A stretch of 64,000 nucleotides of DNA from Diadema setosum (GCF_964275005.1 NW_027307681.1:62001-126000), one strand, 5' to 3'; positions 1-11,910 are shown, counted from the stretch's first letter. Made by a program: numbers and translations. Notes: generated by a model from the sequence alone, not told the origin.

Positions 1-540
1 CGCGAAACTTGCTCGCCAGACATTCGTACCGTTGTTGAAGATATTGACTGGCCAACTCGTTTCACTCCTTTTATTATTGTGCATTCTATGGGGGGGGGGG
101 GGGAGGGAAGCCTACTGAGATATTAGCCTCGTTTTACATGTTATCTATTCATTGTTTCTTATATCTTTTCATTCTCTCTGACACTATCAGCACTTCATTT
201 CTCGTTAATAGCCAACTAGCCTTGTTATACAGTTCGCATAAATACAAAGAGCACGTACCTTTCACAGTCACGCATGATCGCTGCCCACTATTTGACCTTG
301 CGTTTGCTTTTACTCCGCAGTATCCCGTTTGGTTTCGGTCGTGCCAATTTCTATGTTGTTCCAACGTTAATCACGATTGCCTTTTCTCATCAATGGCGCG
401 GATAATATACCTAGTCAGTAATGTCTCAATCCAGGAAGGATGACGGAATAGATGTACCTTGTCACTCTATGTTAGACGATGAGTTCTATTCAGACCAACT
501 ACGCCTGAATCAGATACCTTAGAAAAGGAAGTTTCTAGTA
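1..540. other. Non-coding leading stretch
   Basis: No gene or named repeat is recognisable here. There is a G homopolymer of about 14 at 90-103. Short open frames exist on both strands but overlap each other and show no family motif. Confidence 0.5.
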
Positions 541-544
541 ATCG

Positions 545-915
545 TGCATTTTTTTTTTTGAGGACTTAGTCGCTGACAACATTAGTCCAGCAGCGGAAGA
601 AATACACTATAATTTTAATGATTTGACTCAAGCTCCATTGTGTAATTATGTCACTATTATTTGAATCAATTTCAAGATATTTATAAGGGTTTTATGAAAG
701 ATACATTTTCTTTGGTACATTTGAATATAAGAAGTATTAATAAGCATTTTGAGGAATTACAGTTGTTGTTAGACAATCCAAACAAATCTTTATTTTCAGT
801 GATCGGACTCACTGAAACGTGGTTATCCTCATGTCCAAAACAATCTTTTTCGCTTGAAGGGTATAATATTTTTGCGAATAATAGACCTGATCGCTCTGAT
901 CGCTCATTAGTGTAG
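545..915 (+). pseudogene. LINE endonuclease N-terminal fragment
   Basis: The frame from 661 encodes the start of an apurinic-type endonuclease domain of a non-LTR retrotransposon. Family motifs seen are LVHLNIRSINKHFEELQLLL, VIGLTETWL and a following EGYNIFANNR. The sequence before 661 (about 545-660) appears to be the same element in shifted frames. Endonuclease catalysis would nick target DNA to prime reverse transcription, but this copy stops near 915, where an unrelated tandem repeat begins, so all reverse transcriptase sequence is missing. The same kind of N-terminal sequence occurs in the decayed LINE near 51000. It is most like the CR1/L2/jockey group; the exact clade is not determined. 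Confidence 0.8.
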
Positions 916-1520
916 ATAGTATCACCGCCATATTTTTGCATACACATGGACGTCGATAGATGGATCATTTTGTAAAATAACGACGCTTTGGTCGGACGCC
1001 ATTTTGACTGTGCAAATGAGGTTCAAATGTCGAATATGCTTTATTTTGTATCTTGCTTACTAAATGCTCAATTGGGGCCAGATTTTGTACATGTATCGAC
1101 TATGTTACATAGATCATTTCATAAAACAACGACTTTTGACTCAGACGCCATCTTGGCTGTGCGAGATAGGGTCATGACTACTTTGTCCTGTATCGTGGTA
1201 ATTACATGCCCTATCACTCCCATGTTGCACACAATTAGCCCATGTCATATGGATCGTTTGATGAAATAACAACTTTCTAATCAGACGCCATCTTGGCTTT
1301 CTAAAGTAGGGTCAAGGATCAAACCAATTTCACCTGTATCTTGGTAATGGCATATTGCCCCCATATTTTGCACAGACATAGACCTTGTCAAGAGGATCAT
1401 TTCATAAGATAATGGCTTTTTCCTCAGACGCCAACTTGTATGTAAAAATTAGGTTCAAAGATACCAAATTTTCATTTTGTCTCTTTGTTAGCATAATATG
1501 CCCTTTCCATTTTTCATCTG
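916..1520. repeat. Degenerate ~145-bp tandem repeat, four units
   Basis: The motif GATCATTTCATAA followed by a CAGACGCCATCTTG-like block recurs at about 963, 1112, 1254 and 1397, giving spacings of 149, 142 and 143 bases. Units have diverged, so this is an old array. An open frame across it (988-1269) is a by-product of the repeat. Confidence 0.7.
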
Positions 1521-2012
1521 TAGGCATGACAGATTTGAGAGGTTCCTTTTCTGGATGAGAATCTCAACATCACATGACAAATCGCCCCTAATAACAGAAG
1601 AAACAGATCGGGTCATCTGTATTGATATCAGGACTCAAAACATTTATTTCCGAATATATCGGATCACCTAATTTGTCAGTGTTGACAAATTCCGATTCTA
1701 GTTGTAATTAGCGTTATATTTCCTGATTATTGAAAGGGTTAGCTCTTTGCATTTCGTTTTCTGATTTCAATAGCCATATTTGTGGTCATTGCCAGGCTTT
1801 GGTTGTGGTCCCTTCATTTCGTAGTTGAGGAAGCCCCTTTGTGGTCATTTAGTCCCCGGTCTTTCCGTGGCTGTGGTGCGTAGCATTTAATGGCAGAAAT
1901 ATCATTAATTCCTCGAAGGAATGTTCTCAGGAATGAATGTCTAACGAAAATGGATCTATTTAGGGGTAACATGATAACATGTGTGTTTCACCTCGGTATC
2001 TTGATACATGAC
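1521..2012. other. Intergenic sequence, nothing recognised
   Basis: AT-rich sequence with no open frame of note and no repeat structure that I could identify. Confidence 0.5.
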
Positions 2013-2014
2013 TA

Positions 2015-2303
2015 CTCTCTAAAAAGAATCGAGTGAAAATTTTCACTCTAAAAAGAGTGAATACAAAAAAGAGTGAATTTCGAGTGAAATTGGAGTGAAT
2101 TTTGAGTGAAAATGCTCATATTCACTCATTTTGGAGTGACGTCAGGGATCACTCGAAGATTTTAGAGTGATTCCTGACGTCACTCCAAAATGAGTGAATA
2201 TGAGCATTTTCACTCAAAATTCACTCCAATTTCACTCGAAATTCACTCTTTTTTGTATTCACTCTTTTTAGAGTGAAAATTTTCACTCGATTTTTTTAGA
2301 AAG
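2015..2303. mobile_element. Foldback MITE, TA-flanked, copy 1
   Basis: Almost the whole 289 bases is one inverted repeat: the arm 2015-2150 is repeated in reverse complement to 2303, with the centre near 2159. Arms are built from GAGTGAA/TTCACTC words. Both ends read CTYTCTAAAAA and both are flanked by TA (2013-2014 and 2304-2305), which is the target duplication expected for Tc1/mariner-type transposition. It has no coding capacity. A second, interrupted copy lies at 44600-45404. Confidence 0.85.
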
Positions 2304-2305
2304 TA

Positions 2306-3570
2306 TAATGTCTTTCTCCACAATAGATACCAATACGTGTAGAACAAACTTATAGAACAAAGTGTATGTGTACACATACATGACGTTATGATAATCATAT
2401 TTCAGATGTAAAAATACAACATACCTAAAACAGTATTTGACTTTGGCATGGACGTATAAAACAGTGATTCATTTCACTCCATTACCATGCAATGTATGAG
2501 ATGACCAGTACAATTCCGTACAATAAAACTTGAAACGGAAGTGATTGGAATGTGATGAGGAAGATTTTCATGCAGGGTTAAACCACATTATATTGACGAC
2601 ATGTGCACTTTGAACAGCTTAAGCGATGACGTCATAAATTCACTGGTAAAGCATTTATGATTGCACATATGTGTAAAAATTATTAATTTGTTTGAAGCAA
2701 TTACCATTGCTTTCATTTATAAGTCACCACTCCCAATTTGTTGAAACATTTGAAGCGAGATATACAACATTTTCTTACATATTTTTTTCATATTAACAGA
2801 AGGAAATTAAAATAAAGATTTGTGATTAAATTTATGCAGATAGTACTCTGGAACATGTGATATAGCAGAACGCAACAAAAATTACATTGTGTAATTTTGG
2901 GTCCTTTTGCATCCTCATCAACTGTGGTTCAACGACCCGGGTCCCCCAGGAATAGCTGCCCGGCCACCATTAAAAAAAAAAAAAAAAAGTTCAATGAGTT
3001 TTTCCAGTCCAGACCATCAAATCATTTTATTGTTCAATGATTTCCTTTCTCACTTCTTTATAGTTACAGGACTTTTTATTTGAAGCACTTTATTGATCAT
3101 GCAAAATTTCACGCAATTATCTTGATTTTCTTAAATTATTTCAAATTTGCATTAAAGTTACTTTGTGTTATGTTTCATTTTGTCTAAACAGGTGGGGAAG
3201 GACATTTTAGTGGTTTCACTAATCAATCTCGCTAGAAAAAAAAAAAAACAAAACACATACACCGTAATTCTAGTATGAATAAACCTTATAAAGGGGAATC
3301 TTTTATGTTCAAGGAAATTCACGCAATATTCTCAAACTGTAAAAACGTAAAACATTTTTTTTTTTTAAAATCACGGATGTATCTATAATACTGGCATAAA
3401 GATTTTCAATAATCTCCCCGAAGATATTAGATTAGACAGCCTGAATTTCTTTAGAAATGTTGATTCAGTCGTAAAAAAAAGGAGAAAAATTTTTAAAGAT
3501 GTACTCAGAGTGCTCATTGAAGTATTTGTTTAACCTGGAGGAGATTAACACCTAAGATGATCATTGTCAT
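2306..3570. other. AT-rich non-coding stretch
   Basis: No coding sequence recognised. Poly-A runs occur at about 2972-2988 and 3236-3248. If the - strand anchor exon at 3836-3944 is real, this would lie in its first intron. Confidence 0.45.
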
Positions 3571-3835
3571 TTTAATGTATTGCTTTTAGAGTACATTGTT
3601 CTTGGGTTGTTGTTGGTTTTTTTTTTGGCGGGGGTGTTTGTTTTTTTATATTTGTATCACTTCTATGTATGAATTGATTTTGCTTCGTTCTACACCTTTG
3701 ATCTGCTCTGTTTATGTCAAATACTTCGTTCACGGCCTCTCTAAAAACAACCTTTGGCTGATTGAGGGCTTTTATTTCCGTGCTTAAATAAAACAGACAA
3801 ACAAACAAACAAACATCTACGGTTTTTGTACTTGC

Positions 3836-3944
3836 CATTGAACCGCCGATCCGCCATTTTAACATGGTCTGTGAGCATAACCAGTGAAAAAATGAGTATC
3901 ACCGTGAGTCCGAGAAAGGTGAAAAAGATGAATTTCTTTATCAT
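3836..3944 (-). CDS. Candidate first exon of an ST8Sia-like sialyltransferase (signal anchor), paralogue A
   Basis: Read on the - strand from the ATG at 3944, this encodes about 36 residues: a short basic cytoplasmic tip (MIKK), a hydrophobic membrane segment (about residues 5-25) and a short polar stem. That is the N-terminus of a type II Golgi glycosyltransferase. I assign it by similarity to the + strand exon at 48658-48763: TFLGLT against TFVGLT, then IFSLVMLTD against IFSSVMVTE, with the same length and exon phase. The exon probably ends at ATG|GCAAGT (a GC donor at 3835-3834, phase 1); a GT donor four bases later is the alternative. No downstream exon is seen between 1 and 3830, so the gene would continue off the left edge. 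A decayed duplicate exon is also possible. Confidence 0.5.
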
Positions 3945-4608
3945 GGTTGAATATATTTGCTGCTCAGTATAGCTTTTAGAAAACTTCGGCAGACCTCAGA
4001 CATCCGTCAGAGATATTTCCACAACACCTTCCAACTCGTAGATCTACTCATATTTCCTCCAAAGCCATTTCATGTCGACAGCGGTTGAATCCTGAATTGA
4101 CGATAAACCCCAAAGCACTCCATCGTGTTCGCCGCATGCGTGGTGGATTTTCGTGTTCTCTAGTTAATCCTTTATACTCACGTACATGGATGATAGTCCG
4201 GTCTAATGCGCACCTTTTCTGAGAAAAGATGAGAAAAGGATCTTGATCTCTTTTTGGATATACACAGATGAGGTATTCCTTGTTCTGCAAATGACGGAAG
4301 CCTTTTATACCATCATTCCCTTTTTTCAGACAATGTCGTTCCTGTATGTTAATCAGCAGGAATCGTAACGTAAAGCGGGATGTGCGCAGATGGTTCATTT
4401 GCATGGACTAATATATTCAAATATCTAAAAAATAGGCGATGAGGTCACAGTTGAAAATGTGAAACTGATACACGAGTTGATTTCAGAAACGACAGAAATG
4501 AACCACAACTTTGCCTGCTAGACTGCATCTTTCATTCCTGTAAAACCCGAACAGGTTTGTGACATCACAGGGGGAAACTTCCCTCAACCATACATGCAAA
4601 TTCAGTTA
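3945..4608. other. Region upstream of the - strand anchor exon
   Basis: This would hold the 5' untranslated region and promoter of paralogue A. A 118-codon open frame on the - strand (4048-4404) shows no known domain and is not called a gene. Confidence 0.35.
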
Positions 4609-4676
4609 CAGCAAAGAGCTTATCCTACAAGAGTTTGAGAAGCAGCAAAGAGCTTATCCTACAAGAGTTTGAGAAG
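4609..4676. repeat. Perfect 34-bp tandem duplication
   Basis: Two adjacent identical copies, each starting CAGCAAAGAGC, at 4609-4642 and 4643-4676. Confidence 0.9.
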
Positions 4677-4954
4677 TGTCAGACAGTGTGCTCAAACTGG
4701 TAACCACAGTGACTGTTGGGACACCCATCCCGCTGACTCCGTATGACGTCTTCAAGGGGCGCGCTTTTACTAGTCGTACACACAGTTTGTACCCCCTTCC
4801 GTGGCCTGGGGGTCGACAGGTCGAGGTCAAAGTACCAGCAGCGCAGCGGGAAGAGGGTACATTGAGGTGAGGTTTCCCGTGGTGGGGGTTTCCCCACCCT
4901 TCTGGTACAGGTACTGTAACCTAAGGTATGGTTTCGGCCTACAATATGCCTGTG

Positions 4955-5160
4955 AACGCCAGCTGGGGTGGTATTCTGAGACTGTTTTATCTCTGTTGTA
5001 AGTCATGCGCCATGCAAATTTATGCTTCTGAGATAAAACAGGGTGGAATGTGTTTGAACTCCGTTGTAACTTTCGCTTTAACTTATGTTAGATAGTGAGA
5101 TAATTCATTCACTCAATATTGTGGTATGATAAAATAAGATATACAAAAAAAGATATACAA
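4955..5160. mobile_element. MITE fragment with GGGGTGGTATTCTGA end, copy 1
   Basis: Begins with GGGGTGGTATTCTGAGACTG followed by TTTTATCTCTGTTGTAAG, and continues into sequence shared with 5945-6120 (ending near a GATATACAAAAAA tract). Related pieces occur at 5751-6175 and, in reverse orientation, at 9995-10115. Confidence 0.65.
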
Positions 5161-5182
5161 AAATAAAAACAATTTATGTACA

Positions 5183-5605
5183 GAAAGGCAAAAGATATAG
5201 CAGTTTGTAAAAATGTAAACTCATTCCACAATACAAAATTTGGTAAGAGTAACATTGCAAGTACATACGCGTTGCATAATTCTGCACATAGATAAAAACA
5301 CAAACACATGCATGAACAGAAAGGTTACCGGCACCGTCGGCAATTTGTTTTAAGCACTATTCATTTCAAAAATATCGTTGAAAATATTAAACGTTTTTTA
5401 TATGATTTCACGATCTTCACCAATAAGAATTCATTATCAGTACCTTTGGGTGTTTCAAAAATATTCATTGCTGGGGATGGCGCGAATCCTGAGAAAAGTA
5501 TTAGACGTCTAAGGTTCAATGATGGAACTTGACGTGATATTGGTCTCCAAGAGATATCTTGTGAAGATAGTGACAACAACAACAACAACAACAATAATAA
5601 TAATG

Positions 5606-5651
<46 letters not shown>

Positions 5652-5745
5652 TAATAATAGTAATAACATGGCATTGCAAGGGCTTAACTTAATTTAGAAG
5701 CGTCTAGTTCCCAATAAACCATGAAATTTGGGTTCCTCTTAATTA
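5183..5745. repeat. Duplicated block, copy 1
   Basis: This block is collinear with 9130-9640 in the same orientation, with scattered substitutions. It includes a conserved part (about 5300-5560) and an AAC/AAT microsatellite (5570-5660) that is longer here than in copy 2. Copy 2 reads through the same - strand frame (Leu-rich run, then QDISWR..., NIFETPKG...), but I recognise no domain and treat it as non-coding. Confidence 0.8.
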
Positions 5746-5750
5746 TGAAC

Positions 5751-6175
5751 GCCAGGGGTGGTATTCTGAGACTGTTTTATCTCTGTTGTAAGTCTGTTGT
5801 AACAAATCGGTGTTCTGAACACCGTTTTATCTCTGTTGTAACTTCTGTTGTAACTTGTGTTTTATCTTGCGCACTCTTTGCCTGCGCATACCATTGTCTT
5901 AGGGTATGCGCACGCGCGTAACAGTGGGCGCAAACCTGAACACCCATTAGATTACACGGTATTCTGAAAACTGTTTTATCTTCTCTTGTAAGTCATGCCA
6001 CGTGCAAATTAATTTATGCTTCTGAGATAAAACAGGGTGGAAGGTGTTTTAACTCCGTTGTAACTTTCACTTTAACTTATGTTAGATAGTGAGATAATTC
6101 ATTAACTCAATATTGTGGTATGCGAGTTCAAAGTAAAAAAGATATACAAAAAATAAAAACAATTTATGTACAGTA
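5751..6175. mobile_element. MITE with GGGGTGGTATTCTGA end, copy 2
   Basis: Starts CCAGGGGTGGTATTCTGAG and contains several TCTGTTGTAA words, then a GC-rich centre (TGCGCACGCGCG). A second internal GGTATTCTGAAAACTG end near 5960 leads into the part shared with 4980-5160. It looks like one copy lying within or next to another copy of the same family. Confidence 0.6.
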
Positions 6176-6239
6176 TTGTTTGTTGGTTTATTGTCTTATT
6201 ATTATCTGTGATACTGTTGTAACGTGACACAATATGTAC

Positions 6240-6320
6240 TCTGTTCTATAGCGCCTTGAGTATCTTTTTTAGGTAGAAATGAGCGCTTTATAAGAGTCTC
6301 ACTATTATTATCATTAACAA
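6240..6320 (+). repeat. SINE/LINE 3' tail
   Basis: TATAGCGCCTTGAG, then AGCGCTTTATAAGAG, then an ATT/ATC microsatellite: a 3' end widely seen on invertebrate SINEs and CR1-like LINEs. Similar tails occur at 59330-59410. The body of the element is not recognisable. Confidence 0.5.
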
Positions 6321-6479
6321 TGTATCTTTTCATATAGAATGAATTTTTGTTCATTTTTGAGCAGATTTCAGGTTTTAATGAAGTTGTTAAATGACTGTGA
6401 AATAATGATACTAAATAAAGACAATTTAAAAGGAAAGGTATCTTGCAATAGTAAAAAAGAGTGATTAAGAACTAGGTAT

Positions 6480-7130
6480 TACAATTTCTAAACATTTTTA
6501 ATTTCATTCCTTTGTTACCACATATCTCAACCTCTACTTATTCATTTTTTTCCCTTTCTTACGTTCCCTATTCCAAGGCCGTTTCAAATTCGTCAGTTTA
6601 TTTTCTCCCATGCCACTTCAGCCTCTGCTCACGCATTCTTTATTTTCCAGACTTCTCAGTTAAGTCTCACCCCTTTCATTTTCTGTCAGCAGTCATCGTA
6701 CCCTCTACTTTATTGCTCTTTTCTTCATCCTCAATCACACATCCTCACATCTTCACCCTCTAATTTTTTGTCTCTTCCTCGTCCTCAATCACACAAACAC
6801 ATCTCAAAAACAATGTCAAACCACTTAAACTGAATCAACTTTCAATCACCAGTGATATTCAATGGGGGAATAAAGCTATAAGTTTTCATTCAAACAAATA
6901 TGTAATTTCACCCTCTGTTTACACACTTGTTTTCTGACATCTCACTGTCATTTTTAATACTTCATTTCATTTTCTTTCTCCAGCCATCAAACCCTCCACT
7001 TAAGTTATTTCTTCATCTTCCATCACACAAACACAAATCAAAAACTTTGTAAAAATTGACACAAGAAATCCAACTTTCAATCAATCGATGTCCAGTATAA
7101 AAAGACATACATGTTCATAAAAACAAATAT
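6480..7130. repeat. Degenerate direct repeats, pyrimidine-rich
   Basis: Blocks such as CATTTTCT-CAGCCATC-CCTCTACTT, AATCACACAAACACA and CAACTTTCAATCA recur in the same order near 6675-6900 and 6965-7130, indicating an old tandem duplication with a unit of about 270-300 bases. No coding sequence. Confidence 0.45.
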
Positions 7131-7189
7131 GTATATTTATTTCGAATTATTTTAGTACATATATTGCTAAGGTAACATACCCATACAAG

Positions 7190-9003
7190 CTATACCTCTT
7201 CGGATGGAATTGTCTCAGTGAAACGTTTTAAGTTTGAATCTCCTATCCAAACTATGCTTATTCGGATAAGATTGTCAAAGTGTAAGGCATGTACCGTATA
7301 TCAAGCTTGGGTAACATACAATCTGTTCGGATAAAATTGTCCCAGTGAAACATGGTAAGATAAGATAACAAATATCTCGGATAAAATTGTCTAAGTGAAA
7401 GATGGTTCCGATAAAAGGCTATTTGGATAAAATTGTCTCAGTTTGACATGGTATGATAGGACAACATACAAACCATTCAGATGAAATTGTCCCAGTGTAA
7501 TAGAAAGATAGGATAACAAGCTATTCCGATAAAATTGTCCCAGTGAAGCATAGCATAAAAGGCTATTCGGATAAAATTATCCCAGTGTAACATGGTAAGG
7601 TAGGATGACATACAAACTATTCAGATGAAATTGTCCCAGTGTAGTAGAAAGATAGGATAACAAGCTATTCGGATAAAATTGTCCCAGTGAAGCATAGCAT
7701 AAAAGGCTATTCGGATAAAATTATCCCAGTGTAACATGGTAAGGTAGGATAACATACAAACTATTCAGATGAAATTGTCCCAGTGTAATAGAAAGATAGG
7801 ATAACAAGCTATTCGGATAAAATTGTCCCAGTGAAGCATAGCATAAAAGGCTATTTGGATAAAATTATCCCAGTGTAACATGGTAAGGTAGGATAACATA
7901 CAAATTATTCAGATGAAATTGTACCAGTGTAATAGAAAGATAGGATAACAAGCTATTCGGATAAAATTGTCCCAGTGAAGCATAGCATAAAAAGCTATTC
8001 GGATAAAATTATCCCAGTGTAACATGGTAAGGTAGGATAACATACAGACTACTCAGATGAAATTGTCCCAGTGTAATAGAAAGATAGGATAACAAGCTAT
8101 TCGGATAAAATTGTCCCAGTGTAACATGGTAAGGTGGGATAACATACAAACTGTTTACATGAAAATGTCCCAGTGAAGCATAATACAATACGACAACAGA
8201 CTGTTTGGATAAAATCTTCTCTAAGTGAAACATACTAAGATAGGATAACAGACTATTCGGATAAAATTATCCCATATAACATACAAACTGTTTGGAAATT
8301 ATTGTCCCAGTGAAACATACAAACTGCTCGGATAAAATCATCCCACTGAAACATACTAAGATAGGATAACAGACTATTCGGATAAAATTATCCCATATAA
8401 CGTACAAACTGTTTGGATAAAATTGTCCAAGTGAAACATACATTGTACATGTACTACGATAGGATACCAGACTATTTGGATGATATTGTCCGAGTGAAAC
8501 ATGCAAACTGATTTTATAAGATTGCCCAACTGAAACATACTAAGATAGGATAACAGACTATTCAGATAAAATTATCCAAGAAAAACATAACAAGATAGGA
8601 TAACAGACTATTCGGATAAAATTATCCCATACAGAATACAAACTGTTCGGATAAAATTGTCCGGGTGAAACATAAGACAGGATAACAGACTATTCGGATA
8701 ATATTGTCCGAGTGAAACATACAAACTGATCAGATAAGAGTGGCTCACTGAAACATACTAAGATAGGATAACAGACTATTCGGATAAAATCATCCAAGCA
8801 GTGAAGATGGGATAACAAGCTTATTGGATGATATTGTCCCTGTGAAACTTTTTGAATAAAATGTGTAAGTGAAACGCATCAAGTAAGGATAACAGAGACA
8901 AGCTATACTTATTGGGGTAAAATTGTCCAAGTGAAACATATCGAATTTTGGGTAAGAGACAGACAACCCATGACATTCAGATAAAATTGCCCGAGTGATA
9001 CTT
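7190..9003. repeat. Satellite array with 144-bp higher-order unit
   Basis: Short modules containing GGATAAAATTGTCCCAGTG repeat throughout. Between 7481 and 8057 the variant ATGAAATTGTCCCAGTGTA recurs at 7481, 7625, 7769, 7913 and 8057, exactly 144 bases apart. Each 144-base unit contains three related sub-units of about 48 bases. Outside this core the modules are more diverged and irregularly spaced. Because 144 is a multiple of three, the - strand stays open for long stretches, but these frames are not genes. Confidence 0.9.
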
Positions 9004-9129
9004 ATCAACTTGCAATTAGATACACATACACATACAGTGCACTCCCAAACAAAATGCTTGGGACTGGCAGTTTTCTTTCGTTATAGCGAAATTTCGTTAT
9101 AACCGAACAAATACAGTAACGAAAACAAG
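9004..9129. other. Short spacer with GTTATAnCGAAATTTCGTTATA palindrome
   Basis: Contains an imperfect palindrome around 9080-9105 (TTCGTTATAGCGAAATTTCG). No other feature seen. Confidence 0.4.
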
Positions 9130-9640
9130 GAAAGGCAAAAGATAGTTTGACAAAATGTAAACTCATTCCACAATACAAAATTTGGTAACAGTAACATTGC
9201 AAGTACATACGCGTAGCATAATTATGCACATAGATGAAAACACAAACACATGAAAAGAAAGGTTACCAGCACCGTCGGCAGTTTGTTTTAAGCACTATTC
9301 ATTTCAAAAATATCTTTCAAAATATCAAACAGTTTTTCATATGATTTCACTATCTTCACCAATAAGAATTCATTATCAGCACCTTTGGGTGTTTCAAAAA
9401 TATTCATTGCTGGGGATGGCGGGAATCCTGAGAAAAGTATTAGAAGTCTAAGGTTCCATGATGGAACTTGACGTGATATTGATCTCCAAGAGATATCTTG
9501 TAAAGATAGTGACAACAACAATAATAATAATGATAATAATAATAATAATAATGATAACATTGCATTGCAAGGGCTTAACTTAATTTAGAAGCGTCAAGTT
9601 CCCCACAAACCATGAAATTTGGGTTCCTCTTATGAACGCC
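9130..9640. repeat. Duplicated block, copy 2
   Basis: Collinear, same-orientation copy of 5183-5745. The AAT microsatellite (about 9517-9555) is shorter here. Together the two copies flank the 7190-9003 satellite. Confidence 0.8.
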
Positions 9641-10234
9641 AGATATCTTCTTATTTTTTAACCAAATTTCAAATAAAAAGACTCAATCTGAGATAGCTCT
9701 GCGAATCCCCTACCGCACCAACTATACGTCAAAACCGGTAAGAAGGCATAATGATCAAGCTTCTGTTGTAACTTTATTTCATCTCTGGCTCTCTTTACCT
9801 GCGCATGCCATTGTCCTATTTGTGCGCACGCCAGAGAATGAGCTCTTGTTAAAACGCGCAGAGTTAAGCAAGGCGCATTTGCCCAAGGGAGCAATCTTAT
9901 TGGTTGAAATGTCTTAGATGCTACTTCTAACAATATTTCCTATTGGATATGCTTATTGCGATGGGCGTGGTTATCAAGACTTACAACACCGTTAAAACAG
10001 TTTTCAGAATACCAATTTACAACTGTTTTAGCGGTGTTGTAACTCACAGACTTACAACACAAGTTACAACACAAGTTACAACAGAGATAAAACGGTGTTC
10101 AGAATACCACCCCTGGTGGGTATACGCTACGCGTACAGCGCGCTTGAGCCATGCGCGTGATACACATACAATTTATTTTTGCCCCTCAGCCAAAGCGTCA
10201 TTTGACGTCACGGAACCTCGTCTATAAGCGAGTC
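9641..10234. mobile_element. MITE terminal region, reverse orientation
   Basis: Around 9995-10115 the sequence is the reverse complement of the GGGGTGGTATTCTGA family: CAGTTTTCAGAATACC, repeated GTTACAACA words, then GTTCAGAATACCACCCCTGG. The stretch 9765-9830 shares TTCTGTTGTAAC and CCTGCGCATGCCATTGTC words with 5840-5900, so an entire diverged copy may lie between about 9765 and 10113. Confidence 0.55.
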
Positions 10235-10740
10235 TGGGACGCCATGTCGTTACCTAGCAGTGCGCTTATGGTTTTGGCGTGTGCGTTTGGGGAGCTAGCA
10301 TGTATGGTAGGTGTTCAACACACCGACCGGGTCCATATCAACCGACCGCGCACTATAATGGCATTGCGCGTACGGATTCAAAATATATTCAAATATTGTT
10401 GGGGAAAAATGACGGCTAGAAAAAAACCGCGGCCTGTCGAAAAAATGCATTTAAGTGCCCTTTATACGTAATTGTCAGGGTAGTCGGTTGAAATGAACAG
10501 GGCAACTGAGTGCGGAAAAAGTGACACCCCACGCGTTCGAAGCCGCCATCTAGAGCGCGTACCTCAGATCGCATTTTCAGTGCGCTTGTGAGTCCGGAGT
10601 ATATTTTCCACACGTGAGTAAAATTTCAGGCAAATTGTGAGATTTTTCACGTTTCTATTGATAGAAAAACGTTAGGTGGCCGGTATTATGAACACCCAAC
10701 CATACTAGTATGCGCAGGCGTCCCAAAGGCGCAAGGCACA
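10235..10740. repeat. Diverged inverted repeat, CpG-rich
   Basis: GTATGGTAGGTGTTCA near 10301 is the approximate reverse complement of TGAACACCCAACCATAC near 10689, and the GC-rich flanks outside also correspond loosely (GGGACGCC near 10226 with GGCGTCCC near 10718). This suggests an old inverted-repeat element. No coding sequence is supported. Confidence 0.4.
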
Positions 10741-10747
10741 TACTAGT

Positions 10748-11910
10748 CGGATTCACACGTACAAAATAGCGGGATGACGATCGCGCTCCATATCTCGAGA
10801 TTTTTTGCAACCGTTGACACGCTCCAAAATTAGCGGGATAGCGATCGCGCTCGGAATCTCGAGGGTTTTTTTTTTTTTTTTTGTAACCGTTCACAAGTAC
10901 AGAAGTATCCCGCTAATTGCCGATCGAGATAACAACTAAACCAGCAAACTGGGTCACACAGCGCTTTTCTCTATCACTTCCTGCGCGCACTTCGCTTTGC
11001 CCATTAGGGGGGTTCACACGTACACCAATTAGCGGGATACAAATCTCGAGATTTGCATCGCGATCGGTATCTCGAGTTCTTTGTACGTGTGGACAGAAAA
11101 AAACCCGAAAATTAGCGCGATAAGCATCGCGATGCTAATCCAAAGAAATCTTGCGCTAATTCCTCAATTAACGGGCTAATTCGCCCGCGCTGGTACGTGT
11201 GAACGGTCGGGATTATAATCTCGAGTTGTTATATCCCATCATATTTTAACCTCTTTCACCTCTTTGGCGCACCACAACTACAGCGCGCGAACCACACCAC
11301 TGACGCGCAAACAACAATGAGCAAAGAGAAGCGCGCGCAGGCAGTGATATGGAAGGTCGCTGTGTGACCCAGTTTGCAGGCTTTGCTGTTATGTCGATCG
11401 GCAATTAGCGGGATAATTCTGTACGTGTGAACGGTTGCAAAAAAAACCCCTCGAGATTCCGAGCGCTTTCCCGCTAATTTGGTACGTGTGAACGGTTGCA
11501 AAAAAAGATATGGAGTGCGATCGTCATCCCGCTATTTTGTACGTGTGAACCCGGCTATTGTTTTTTTACGCGTCAGTGGTGTGGTTCGCGCGCTGTTGTT
11601 GTGGTGCGTTAAAGAGGTGAAGGACCTCTTCGCAGAGGCCTCGCTGTTGTGATGTGCGCATTGTATGATGGGATATAAAAACTCGAGATTCTAAACCCGA
11701 CCGTTCACACGTACCAGCGTTAGGGGCCAATTATCCCGCTGATTGATGAATTAGCGCAAGATTTCTTGGGATTAGCATCGCGATGCTCATCGCGCTAATT
11801 GTCGGGTTTTTTTTCTGTCCACACGTGCAAAAAAGTCGAGATACCGATCGCGATGCAAATCTCGAGATTTGTATCCCGCTAATTGGTGTACGTGTGAACC
11901 CCCTACTGTC
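10748..11910. mobile_element. CpG-rich foldback element, interrupted copy
   Basis: The left part (10748-11000) and right part (11557-11910) together match the intact copy at 11938-12496. The left part ends in a CTTTGCCCATTA region and the right resumes at CTATTGTTTTTTT, corresponding to CTTTGTTCATTG plus a T run in the intact copy. Ends are TTCACACGTAC and its complement. Sub-terminal modules repeat CACACGTAC, AGCGGGAT, GATCGCG and TCTCGAGA words. No protein is encoded. Confidence 0.8.
11009..11556 (-). mobile_element. CpG-rich foldback element nested inside a sister copy
   Basis: A full-length copy in the opposite orientation, starting GTTCACACGTACACCAATTA and ending CCCGCTATTTTGTACGTGTG followed by AACCC. 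Its internal sequence (GGGTCACACAGCG in reverse, GACGCGCAAACA) matches the other copies in reverse complement. It splits the element annotated at 10748-11910. Confidence 0.8.

Noticed and set aside
4048..4404. 118-codon - strand frame upstream of the anchor exon
   Set aside because: No domain or signal sequence and it lies where a 5' region is expected; not supported as a gene.
7190..8130. Regular repeats resembling a CRISPR array
   Set aside because: The 'spacers' are themselves related and the whole 144-base unit repeats, so it is a satellite; the context is eukaryotic.
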